From Mytilus edulis (Eukaryota; Mollusca; Bivalvia; Mytilida; Mytilidae), in the NCBI RefSeq assembly GCF_963676685.1, contig NC_092355.1, forward strand, positions 56,641,613-56,705,612: a stretch of 64,000 bases of DNA. Reading direction: 5' to 3'. Below the pieces are notes generated by a model. It saw nothing but the letters and a program-made list of their open reading frames with translations. It was not told the DNA's origin and did no database searches. How positions within the stretch are numbered: position 1 is the stretch's first letter; each line of letters opens with the position of its first letter. Below, piece by piece: positions 31,721-44,600 of the stretch. A program made the translations under genes and the position numbers.

Positions 31721-32613
31721 GTAAAATGTTCGGACTCCTTGGTGTTTTTCCATACAATACAAGGTAAAATATTTTGCCCCATAACACCCATTTATTTTTT
31801 CATATAAGACTTTATAGCTCATGAAAGGTCATTTTCCAAAATTTAAGAAGATTCTTGATTTTCTTTCTTTTGTTTTGAGACCCAAATAATACCAATGCAA
31901 ATGTAAGGTAAAAGTCCAAGTCAGACATTTCCCGCCATATTTTAAATCTAAATATCTCGAAAAGGAGGTCCATGACCTACCAATATTTTTAGCTTATTTT
32001 CATCCTTAAAGAATGCTCTACCAACTTATAGTATCAATTTTAATTTCTTAATTTCTTAATTTTTACCTAACCTCACCTAAGTACATCCTTAATCACAATT
32101 CTCTAATGACAGTAGTGTTGATCATGAATTACATTGTATAAGAGTTTAGTTTGCTCAACTATTTATGCAATATAGCATTAAATTGTATTCATCCCCTTGT
32201 ATAACAAGGGAAGGAATTGATGATGCCCTTTAACACATAAATGATAGTCACTAAAATTGTTTTTTTTATGGAAATGCAATGAAATCAAAAGGTGTCTACT
32301 CAGACGTTTGTACAAAATTTCAAGGTATAGAATAAAACAGCTTAATGTCCATATAATATGGCTTGCGTAAATCCAGAGTGAATGCAGTTTAAACTAGTAA
32401 ATTTGTCAGTATAAAAATTATAAGAACTTGCATTTTGATATCAATATAAATTTATGTATGCAGCTTTTCTTAAAACTACAATATATAATATTGAGGAAAA
32501 AAGCAATATTTTTTAGCAATATTACATTTGAGCCTTACTAGATAATATAGAGCAAAGTAAAGATAAATAGGTGTCATTCAAATGTAAGCATAACGTAAAC
32601 TTTGTATAATTAC

Positions 32614-32643
32614 CTTTTGGTGGGGGAGTTTTCTTTAGTTTTC
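32614..32643 (-). CDS. C8orf34: C8orf34-like exon 19 (last exon placed)
   Basis: 30 nt, acceptor TTTATTTCAG, donor AAAG|GTAATT; GKLKKTPPPK. No stop, so at least one more exon follows. Acceptor-like sites at 30068 (would add two codons and a stop) and 28613 exist, but both lie at or in repeats and neither is convincing. Confidence 0.62.
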
Positions 32644-35600
32644 CTGAAATAAAAATATGTTTTGAATAAATTTCAACTAAAGATTTATTTATTTTTTCTG
32701 GTAAAAAATATTAAAAATATTCTAGTTAGTTTTTTTTCTGAATTAATTGTATGGGGTAGGTTTGAAAGCACTTTTATTAAAATTTGATGGGTGTTGATTA
32801 TATTGCTTAAACATTTAAAGTAAATGTCTATTAAAAGATTTATGAATGGTGTGGTCAAATAAAAAGTGCCTTCTGTTCCCAACTTCATTTATTTTTGGAA
32901 TTGCCCTTATGAACTTGAATAAAGGTCAAATATCTTTTTTGATTTTTTTTTTCTTTGAACAGATGCTTTATTTTAATTACAATATAAAATATACTGATAA
33001 CAAACTTAGTAGGTAACTGTTAAGGTGGTACCTAACACTACAGGGAGATAACTCTGTAAAATCAGCTAAATGTTTTAATTACGTTGTGTTATTAAGGGAA
33101 TATTAAGCTTCGCAATGATCAAAATAAGTGTTTGTCAAACCAGTGTAATTTTTCTGATTAAACGGTTGGTTCAAATTTTTTGAAATTTTTATATTTTTCT
33201 CAAAAGGTCAAAGTAAATACTTTGTAAAATTTTATGAAAATTAAACGAGCCAAATTAATTTTAGTGAAGGTGTTGGGTACCACCTTAATTTGATGGCCAT
33301 CAACTTTTTTTCCCAAATGTATTCTGTTGTTGATGACTGTATTGAATGCAAGGAAAAAGTCACATTATATGAGGGGGAGGACAGGGGGTACCCTTCTCCC
33401 TTCTCCCACCCCCTTTCTCCTTTCTCCTACCCCTTTCTCCCTGTCTCCTTTACCCCTGTCCTCCCCCTCTTATATGTTTGTCATTGAAATGTAAGGTGAA
33501 TTTAGAATATCTTATGTCAGCAGGTGTAACTGTTTTATTTATCAACAATTAGCCGTTTCAGAATCTAAAGAATCATGGGTAATTTCATTGTTCGTACCCC
33601 AAAATGAAAATAACTCCACGCCATTGGTTAAATTTCCATTGTTTATGACATTTTTAACCAATCAGTACGTTGTGGTGTACACTTTTGAAAATATTACCCA
33701 GGATGCATTAGATTCTGAAACGACGAATTGTTACATTTTCTAATTGATCTTCCAGCAAAATATTTTTTTGATCATGGGCAGGACACGATACTTGAAAATA
33801 TAAGGCAATGATGTCATGTATAAATGCAGGCGTATGTTCAATAATTAAACAAATGAAATGCATGTGAAATCATTCATACAACCAAACAACAATCCTAACG
33901 TTTTGTACATGTAATAAAGTTTTACTTACTATTTCATTGTAATTTATATTCTTAACAAATTTTTTTACAGTTATGACAAATTGCCAATAATATGATAATG
34001 GCATTTTAGTTTTTGAAACTGACTTAATCTGCTGAACATATCAGCTCACCCTAGCAGGCTCAACAGATATTTGTTTCTGATAAAGCCAATAAAAAAAATG
34101 TCATTTTCTATTTATATATCTTACTCAAAAACGTACCTTCATATTGCCACTCAGCCAGACTGGTATCAGATTCATATCGTGGTAATTGCCATCCACCTGA
34201 CTCTGACCTCACTGACCCTCGTACAGTTACTTCTTCATCCTGTAAAAGTGGTTGTTTATAGGTATGAATCTTTCAGATAGGCGTTACCAGTCCAGGTCTC
34301 TTACAGAATTATCAAAATAAAAATAAGAAGGTGTGATATGATTGCCAATGAGACAACTATCCATCAACGTTTAAATAAAGTGTATGAAAGCAATTATAGA
34401 CAATGTGCAGCCTTCAACAATGAGAAAAAAATAATTTTTTTAATTTCCTATATTCCTACAAAGTTCTTAACTTGGCTTATTGACTTGTTTAAAAATTGAA
34501 ATGAACTGTTGACACAGTGATATACCTCATAATGTCAGCTAGTTATAATGGTCATGATCAGTAATTGTACATCTAATTAAAGAAGAAAATGATTGCCAAT
34601 GAGACAACTATCCATCAAAGTTAAGAAATTTGTAGGAATATAGGAAATTAAAAAAATCTATTTTTGTTTTTTGTCCATGGATTTATGAGTTTTGAACAGC
34701 GGTATACTACTGTTGCCTTTATTTAACTTTTATTTCAAACGTACCTGAGGTTCTGTTGTTCTCCCTGACCAGGTTTCTCTCCCTTGTAGAAAAGAATCTG
34801 CACTTTCCACAGACCTGGATGGGTACGGTGTGTCATCAAACCTTACTGGTACGGTAGCTGCCAACTTCCTGCTGTAACAGAGGAAGAAAACTTACTGCGG
34901 ATTCATTATTATTTGTTGGATACTAATTTTTGTGGATTTCGTGGGAACAGTTTTATTTCGGGGCCAGCTGAGGACCACCTCCTGCTGCAGGAATTCTCTT
35001 CTGCGTTGAAGACCCATTGGTGGCCTTCAGCTGTTATATGCTCTTTGGTCGGGTTGTTGTCTCTTTGACATATTCCCCATTTACATTCTCAATTTTATAT
35101 GTGTTTTTCTTCAACTTTTTTAAAGGAAAATCCCTTATTTGTATAAAATTGTGTGGTAGTAAGACTTACCTCTGACTGTTAGATTTCCTTGACCTTGAAG
35201 GCTCTGGCAATGTCCTTGACATTTTTGGATTGTAAGTTTCACCTGAAAGATGGTAAATAATAGTAATCTTTATATAAAAACACAGATGGTGGCCATGGAC
35301 ACAAATGATGCCACCTCTTGCATATACCATTATAAAGGGGAATTACTCGAGAACAGTAGAAGTGGACTTAATATGTGTTTCAAGGTAATAAATATAGGCA
35401 TTGTGTAAAATTTGGTTGAGGCAAACTAAATTATTAAAGAGAACAGAAACCAACTTTTGAATGTATGTTTGGACAACATTTTATGTCCCCATCAAAGATG
35501 GCAGGGGCATAAAAAACAATACATGCTTACATTTCAATCAATTAAACAAAACAATTTGATGAAGATTTCATAATTATTATTTCAACATCATCAATAAATT

Positions 35601-38600
35601 CTTAAAATTTTTCCTAAATGACAATTAGAAATTGTTCCTTACCGTCAGAATCCATTACATTCCAGACAGGTCTCCTCTGAAAAAAAAAAATAATTATGTA
35701 AAAATGTTTCTTTCAAGACAAAAATTCCTAGATTTCCATTTAAACTTCATCTGAACTTTGATTGGTAGCTTTCTCATTGGCAATCATACACATCTCCTTA
35801 TTTTAAAAAAAAGAACTGGTTTTTTTTTAAATCTATTTTGGTCAAAGTTATGCCGTTTTGTTATATGGCCATAACTTTTGAAAACCTAAGTACACATGAG
35901 TCATGAATTTAAATGTTCATGGGAGTGGAAATTTTTTATAGGGACTTTGGTAAAATGACAAAAGAGTGTGAATGGTAATGAACAAAAAATAGCTGTCATT
36001 GCTTATAGTCTTTTATATAAATATTTATAAGAAGATTTGGCATGAGTTCCAATGAGACAACTCTCCATCCAAGTCACAATTTGCAAAAGTAAACCATTTG
36101 TTTTTGCTTATCAATTTGAAATAAGTAAGGCCTTTGGTCATTTCATTTGACATTTGTGATGTTGGGGCTTTTATAGGTAACTATACAGTATAGGTTTTGA
36201 TCCTTGTAGAAGGACAAATAATGACCAAACTTTTCTAAAATCTGCTTGTTTGTCTCAGTTGGATAGTTGTCTTATTGACTGTAATAAAATTGTCATACAA
36301 GTGAGAGATTTAGCTAGCTATAAAACCAGGTTTAATCCATCCTTTTCTACATCAGAAAATGCCTGTACCAAGTCAGGAATATGACAGTTGATATCCATTT
36401 GTTTGATGTCTTTGGGCTTTTGATTTTGTCATTTGGTTGCAGACTTTTGGCTTTGAATTTTCCTTGGAGTTCTGTGATTTTGTTATTTTACTTTTCACAT
36501 CTTCATTTTTGTTAATTCAATAAATAACTTACAGGGCCAGTCACCTGTGATACACTTTCAAATTCATCGTCTTCACTGTCTCCTGGGGAGGGTTGGTAAC
36601 CAGACATACCTGTAAAATACAGCAACTTTTGTTAGAACATGAAATGCATACATATATACAAACATCCTAGGCTGGAACTTAAAAATTTAGGAGCTGCGAT
36701 CCTCCGGGTTTTACTACAAAACTCTATGTGAATCTCAATTTTTAAGTATTCAATTGAAATCATGTAGAACAATCAAAATTAACGTTGAAGAACAGCCAAA
36801 ACTTACCCTGTAGAACAGTCAAAACTAACCATGTTGAACAGTCAAAACTATTCTCAAATTCTTATTGCATGCATTTGTTATTGTGATTTTTGAAGAATGG
36901 AACAAAAAGGGGGATTGAATTATTATTACGATTTCAGGACAAGATATTTGTATCAGATATTAGAATGCGAATTGTTATTGCAAATACAACCATTAGTACT
37001 TTTTGAAATAATTTCTGAATTTACAGTACATATACTTGTTATTCTCATATCCTCTCACTGACCTTTTAATCTTAAATAAATAAACTGGCTATAATTCATA
37101 TGCACTTATAATGCATTTGATATTGGATTTTTAACTATTGGGAAAGTTTTGGTGGTTAAAAAAACTAATTAAAAGGGGAGATAACTCTTGAAACAAAAGT
37201 GGAAAATGTGTGAAATTCAATTATTGAATTAACAGTACCTGTGTTTGGTCTTTCATCTGGATCAGAATCATAAGGACTGCCATTATTTGGTTGTCTATTA
37301 TATCTGTCATCTGCAAGTCAAATAAAAGAATATAATGTCTTCTTCAACCGTATCAGAAATGCAATTGTGACATGGAATCAAAATCGTGTAGTACAGGTAC
37401 ACACCTAAATCATGAAAGTTGGCAGGTATGGATATCATGTTATTTCACATGTTTTTCTCTACTTGGACTTTTGATTTTTTTAAATGTGAAATTTTGCAGA
37501 TCAAATTAAGGTGGTACCCAACACTTTCACTAAAATTAATTTGGCTCGTTTAATTTTCATAAAATTTTGTCAAAGTATTTACTTTAACCCTTTAACAAAA
37601 ATATAAAAATTTCAAAAGTTTTGAACCAACCGTTTTGTCAGAAAAATTACACTGGTTATATAGCAGTTTGACACACACCAATTTTGATCATTGAGAAGCT
37701 TAATATTCCCTTTACAACACAACGTAATTAAAACGTTAAGCTGACTTTACAGAGTTATCTCCCTGTAGTGTTAGGTACCACCTTAAATATGAAAATTTTG
37801 ATGTGAAAATCACCAAAAATATCATAGGGTGAAGTTTAAAAATTTTGAAAAAATAAATTTAAATTATAATATTCTAAGTACTGATCTAGCATTGTCTAGA
37901 AAGAAATGCAACACTTGAAATCAATCGCCAAATGAGTAAATCAAAATTAATTAAAGGATTTAAGGATGTTATCTGCTCTATTTAAATGGCTTCACATTTC
38001 AGATTCCAATTGGTTGTACTAATTTATCAAACTGTATCTCACAGTATGGCTCTCAAAATTTTTGGATGATGGAAAATCCAGGAATTATTTCATATTTTTA
38101 ATATCTTTGTCTTTATGGACTATATGGTATGGGTTTTACTCATTGTTGAAGGTTCTACTCTGACCTTTATTTACTGATATCATCATCATTTAAACTCTGG
38201 TGGATATTTGTCTTATTGGCAATCATACCACATTTCCTTATTTTTATATAGTATCAAATGCTCCTATATATATGGATACTTTAACTCGGAATCAAGACAT
38301 ACAGTTGCTACATTTTATAATTAATATCTATATCACAAAGAAGTCTGATATAAGAAAATATGATACAGCTACTTGAAGCCATACTAACTAAAAGCTATAT
38401 CTATCAGCAAAAAATATAACATAACTAATATAAACAGCTATAATTGGTTGAATTGATAGATCATTCCATTGCACTATGGAATGATGGAGCCTCCTCATGG
38501 TGTTTTTGATTATGTAATTACTTGTTAATTTCTTTACTGATCATTTGATAACCATACCAAATAGTTCTTGATTATTTAATTATTTGATATTCTAAAACTT

Positions 38601-41600
38601 TTCACCAATTAGAATTATAGTATAGTTTATCAAGAACTTATAAAATTGTGTGTATACATGCATGAACTGCAAAATTTATTAATAGAAATAATAACATACA
38701 TGCAAGATGAAAATAAATTAGCATTGTTAAAATTTTCATGAAACCTGAAATCATGAATTCTTTTGTTTTTTGAAATGCCATAGTACATTATAAACTAATT
38801 AATTAAATTTCGCTTTGTACAATAAAATCAGAGTTCGCGAAATTCTTTTATTCCCTGGTGGTCCTTGAAGAAAATCTACTGGTCCTCACTATTAATTCTA
38901 TTGAAAAATGCTAAAATGTGTCAGTCCTATGCAAAATTTTGGTGGTAAAATCCTGAGGACTGCCACTTTTTGCGAACTCTGTAAAATATGACACTTATCA
39001 GTATGACTTATTTTCAAATAACTATATACTTTACCATAAAGAGTTATTGAAGTTTGGGTGGGGTAGGTATTTAAGAAAGTACAAATCTATAAAATAATCT
39101 ACATTCGATTGAATACATACCAGTAAAGCTGTACTGGGGGCGAATATCAGCATAATTAAGACTGAAATACCGATAGAAATTCAGAAAAATTATATATAAC
39201 GATAGTTCTGATTATAAGGGCTGTTCCAGAAAGTACTATGTCCCCTCCAGGGAAGGCAATTTATAAAAAAATTATAAAGTCAGTTGTTTTTGAAATTATA
39301 ACCAGAATGCAAAAGGAGTGTTGTTCTAATTTATTTTGATTTGATTTCCCTGTGTGGTGGAGGTTAAAAATAGTGGCATCCCAGGGGGAACATAGTATTT
39401 TCTGGAAAAGCCCTAAAACTAAAGCTATCTATCAGTGCTGTTAATAAAAAAAACATAGCAATAAGAAGATCCACTATATTCTTAGAGAAGGATTGTGGGA
39501 CATCATAGAAATTAATACTTTGAAAGGCATGGGATTTATTTTTTAACAAATTGTAGAAAATCCTAAATTATGTATCAAGAAATGAACTGGACAGACAGGC
39601 AAAATAAAATTGGGTACGATTAAGAATACATAAGATTTTACTTGAATCCCAAATTACTTCCAATCAATTATAAAATTACTGTGGATTCATTATACATGTA
39701 ATTATTCACTCATGGGAAAGCAATTTCCATTGATTTCATTGATACATGCATATCAAAGCAACCAAGAAGTTGAATATTCAATGAAAAGAAGTTTTTCTAT
39801 GGACTTGAATGCAGACTTTTGTAACACCCACCAAAATACAAAATACAAATTTTCCTCTTCCACAAAAATTGATACACATGTAAATAAATGAATCTATATT
39901 TCTCAGATATTGATCAATTTTTAAATGGTTATGATAGAATTTCACCAACCATTTAATTCCCACTTTGTCCTTCTCTTGTTATTGTGGATCTACCTATCTT
40001 AGATGTTAATACAAAAAATTAAAATTATCATGAAAATAAAATTTTGGAGATTAATTCTCAAAATGGTGTAAGATTAGTTTTATATCAGGTATGACTTGCA
40101 CTAACACTGAAACGTAAAATTATTTTACTCAAGAGTTGTTCTGAATATTTAAAGACCATAAATAAAGTAGAAAACTTTACGCTATTTGAGAATTAATCTT
40201 TGTAAAGACAACAACATCTGAGGAAAGTGTAACTAAACTGTCAGGTGCACAAGTATATAATTACCCTTTGGTGGTACTATGTATGTCCTATTATAAAGTA
40301 TATATCATGGTACAATGGAAATGCTGATACCATTTACAGCAGAATGCATTGAGTGTGTAGGTAAAGGTAGAATCTTCTGTTAGCTTGTTTGTTATTTGAA
40401 CAGAGAATTCATTATAAGTTAGGTATACTACCCATGTTTCGTAGTAGTCTAGTCCTACAGATATATAGATTGGTTATCTGTCAGACTAGTCTACTCTTAA
40501 AGGAGGGTAGTTTACCTAACAAAATAATGGACTTGACAGTTCAGCTAGCAAGCAAGTTTACCAAAGATATTACCTTTACCTATACACTCAATGTATTCGG
40601 CTGTAATACTGTAATTTCAGAAATTTTTGCATGCATTAATCATTGAGATTTTTTAAAATGGACAGAAATTAGAGATAAATTATACTAATTGTGATTTCAA
40701 GACAAAACTATACACAGATATATGAATCAGATATGTTATGAGTTGCATTATTCAAATTAATAAAAACCTGACAATAATTTCTGAATTTGCAATACTATAT
40801 TTAATCAACTGTTTAAACTTAAAGCTTATTTTCTCACAACAGTTTAAGGCTATTCCATTAAAATGTATGTGGGAGGGTAAAAAGGGAGTTTCAAAATATC
40901 CCTAGCTACTACCAAGAACTTTTTTTTGCATAATGGTAATAGACACATACTGAAAAAAAAACATGACCCACATTCAATAATTAAATTTCCTGTCATACCC
41001 TCCAACATACATTTTAATCAAAGAGCCCTTACTATCTAGCAGAGGATCTGGAGTAGATACAATGTTTTCAATAGATACAATGTTTTCAGTAGATCTTTTT
41101 CAGTAGATACAATGTTTTCAATATTTTCTAATTTTTGGTTGAGTTCGTGTTGTTCATTCTTTTTTTCATGAAGGGTTTTTTAGACTATTTTTTGTTTTAT
41201 TATTCATTTTTTTCTTGGCAGGATTTTGACGCCTTGCTATAATCAGCTTTAAGTGTACAGTAAATTGGTTTTTTTTCTTGTCTTATCTTGCATCAGTCGG
41301 TGTTATCCAAAAAAGTACTAATGATTGGTATACTCCAAATTCAACAAAAATTTGAATGTCTTTGGAAAAGGCAAGATGATAAATTAAAAACAATGTTATG
41401 GTATCAGCATTTGGTCATCAATACTAAAAAGGTTATTATCATAATGTACTTGTATTTTTTTTTTAAACACAAAGACATTACATATTAGAATATGAGGGAT
41501 TTTTTTTGCTATGTTGAAGAAACATTGGTGGCTCTTCGTCGGGTTGTTGTCTCTTTGACAAATTCTCCATTTCCATTCTCAATTTCATCAGCATTATAAT

Positions 41601-44600
41601 TCACTTTCGACTGTTTAAATCAACCATTATCATGTAAATGAGCAACAAGATTGGTGCCACACATTCATCAGATTAGCTCATGCTTCAGGAGGACCTGAGG
41701 ACACTATAGTTTTTGGTGGGGGTTAGTGTTGCTCCAGTTTTATATTCTATTGTCTTCATCTGTCAAATTGGCAATCTAAAAACATGTACACATTTCATTG
41801 AAGGTTTTGCAGTGATGTTTTGAGATGATATTTTTTTTTGAGGGGGTGGGGGGGGGGGGGGGGGCTTTTTTCATGAACGTCTGTTCATCCAATAAACCCT
41901 GGGATTGCTTGCAAAAAACAAGCTTGTTTGATTAATGTGTTACTTTTAAGCTATCAAAAGAAGTCACCAATGGATAACTCATGGCTAGTATTATTAATGT
42001 GATAATTTTACAGTACTTACTTTATATTAAGTTTAACATTTGCATCTTCATGTCTTTGTCTCAAAATCTTAAATATACAATTATTTAGAAATTAATCAGA
42101 ATTACAAACAATAAAATACTACTTATAAACAAATTTTCGAAACAATGCAACATGTTTTTAATTGGTGGTAAAAATAATCTGTTATTCATGTCATGTTCTA
42201 AAAATAGGAAGATGTGATATGATTCATTGCCGATTAGACATTTAATATATAATTATTAACCATAGACCAAGCTATATTCTATCCTTTCAAAAAACAAAAA
42301 TATTGATTACAAATGCTTATCTGCTTTTTTTTAATTGATTCACTTTTGAAGTCTTTTGATACAATGAAAGACATTGCAAGCCCACTCCTATATAGGGGCA
42401 GCAGAGTGGGGAAGCTAAACTTTTCCCACCCAAGCCAACTCTCAGGGTGGTTGGGTGGGTGAACAAAGCAAAATCCACATGAGCTGTGTGCCTTACCTTA
42501 CTAAGTTTGTAGCCTGCTTTTGGTATATTGGTCACACCTTCTCTTCTTAAATCATCAGCATCCTCTAAAAACAGACAAAAAGATTAATTTTATCTTATAA
42601 ATAAAACAACCTACATGTAGTTATTACACTAAAACACAATTCTTGTTTGTTACTAGTGTGCATTCTTTTATTTTCATGGAATGAGGGAAAACTTGCATTT
42701 GCATGGGTATTTACTTCATTGTTTTAGCACAGTTTGCATACAAGCCTATAGAAAATTTGTAATTTGTTGAACATTGGAGATGGCGAAGCTCGAATCCCCG
42801 TATGGAATTTACTGACCCCATTATGGCATATATATCTTATATCATATTAGGTCACTACCACACTGTGTAACAAATTTATCATTCATTCTCAATTTCTTCG
42901 TCCCTTAAAACCATTCGATTTTTTACATGATACCATGTTGTTTGACAAATATAGATTCCACAACTGCAACATGTGTATTACCAGATTTCTCCACTCAAGA
43001 CAGTTAAATATTATCATTTAAAGCGCAAGGCTTGCCGAGCTTTTTAAATGATTAAATTTTAACTGTTGAGAGTGGAGAAATATGGTAATACATGAGTTAC
43101 AGTGGTGGAATCTGTTTCTATAATGATTTCTATCCTTCCTTTTCAAAGATTTGAGGAAAGTTGTGTACTTTTGATGTGATGTCATCAGGCATGGTCGCCT
43201 TTTCTCATGATGTCACAATAAGAAAATTCAGAAGAAAACAAGAAAATTTAACGTCACAATTAAATTTCAACCAATCATTTGCTGAGAACAGATTTTTCAC
43301 TAGTGAGGAGAAATATTTTTCTCACACTGGTCAGGAAATATGAAAATAACACAAAAATTAGAGAAAGGGATATAACACCACTACTAACCGTACCCGTGTA
43401 TTATTACAAACCATATTTACTAACCCCTTATGAAATATACACAGTCACCACATGGTTGCTTTTAACCAATCATATTCCAAGAAATGTATAGGAGGTAAGA
43501 TAATGTCTCTTATATCGCTTTTTTCCTAAATAAAAATTTCAAATTAAAGTAGGTCACTGTTACCTAATAATTCAATAGCATCATCCTCTTCCTCCTGTTC
43601 ATCTAAGTATCCAGAATCATCTGAATGTTTGTCTTTTTCCTGAAGATATTGGTTGAGTTCCTGTCTATGTTTCTTGGATTCTATTTTTGGTCCTCGCACA
43701 TGTCCAGTACTGTAAAATTTTAAATGCATGGCAATCAAACTTTCAAAAAGGCAATTTATACATAAAAATAATGCTACAAAAGAAATGTACATTATATGAA
43801 AGAAAAGAATTCAAAAAAAAAAGAATGATTTTTATTTGATTTTTTTTTATGAAAAAGCTGCTTGAATTTTATGAAGATTTCTCTGTGAAGTTGGCCATCA
43901 TATATATATATATACTGTATACTCAAATTAACATGATTAAGTTAAAGCAGTAAGGGCTGTTTCAGAAAAAACTATTGCCTCACTCAAACTAACATTCAAT
44001 TCGAATTGAATTTGAATCCAAAGCATTCGAATTCGCTAATTGCATTCACATGGCATTGCAATTCAAATTAGAATTTACATTCTGACATAACTGTTTAATG
44101 CCAATCAAAATTAGAGTTACCTGTGAATGCTGCACAAGTTTATCTCAATAAGTATAATCATGATAATTATTTGAATTTAAAAAAAAAAAAAGTATTGCCT
44201 GTGCTTTAGTAATAAATGCTGAAATCTAAATATAAAGTTGTTAAATATTTATACACCAAATATTATATTTAAATCCACATCAATTGAAAACTGCTTTTTC
44301 TGGGTCTTTTATAGCCAACTGTGTTATTGATATGCTCATTGTTGAAGGACGTACAGTGACCTATAGCTTTTAATTTCTGTGTTATTTGATCTCTTTTAGA
44401 GAGTTTTCTAATTGGCAATCATACCACATCTTCTTTTTTATGTTGTATTGACTCTTTATTGAGTTTAATTTTATTGGTGCAAAGCATTTCTACTATATAG
44501 AAACTTCTTAATTCTGGTAAAAAAAAAATGGAAAGGGAGATAACTTCTTGATTTTGGAGAGGGAGATAACTTCTTGATTCTGGAAAGAGAGATAACTTCT

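Larger units (their letters stand above)
30948..32092. mobile_element. TTAA-flanked inverted-repeat element
   Basis: Ends TTAAGGATGTACTTAGGTGA and (reverse) the same, extended GAGGTT. TTAA target use is typical of piggyBac-type elements and their MITEs (family knowledge). It has been hit by a hAT-like element. Confidence 0.8.

Noticed and set aside
33290-33487. 65-codon + strand frame rich in Pro/Ser/Phe
   Set aside because: Created by the pyrimidine tract at 33368-33478.
40255-40310. Extra exon resembling the exon 19 splice junction (ATAATTACCCTTTGGTGGT)
   Set aside because: The only available acceptor gives a 23-nt exon with a stop or broken phase between exons 11 and 12.
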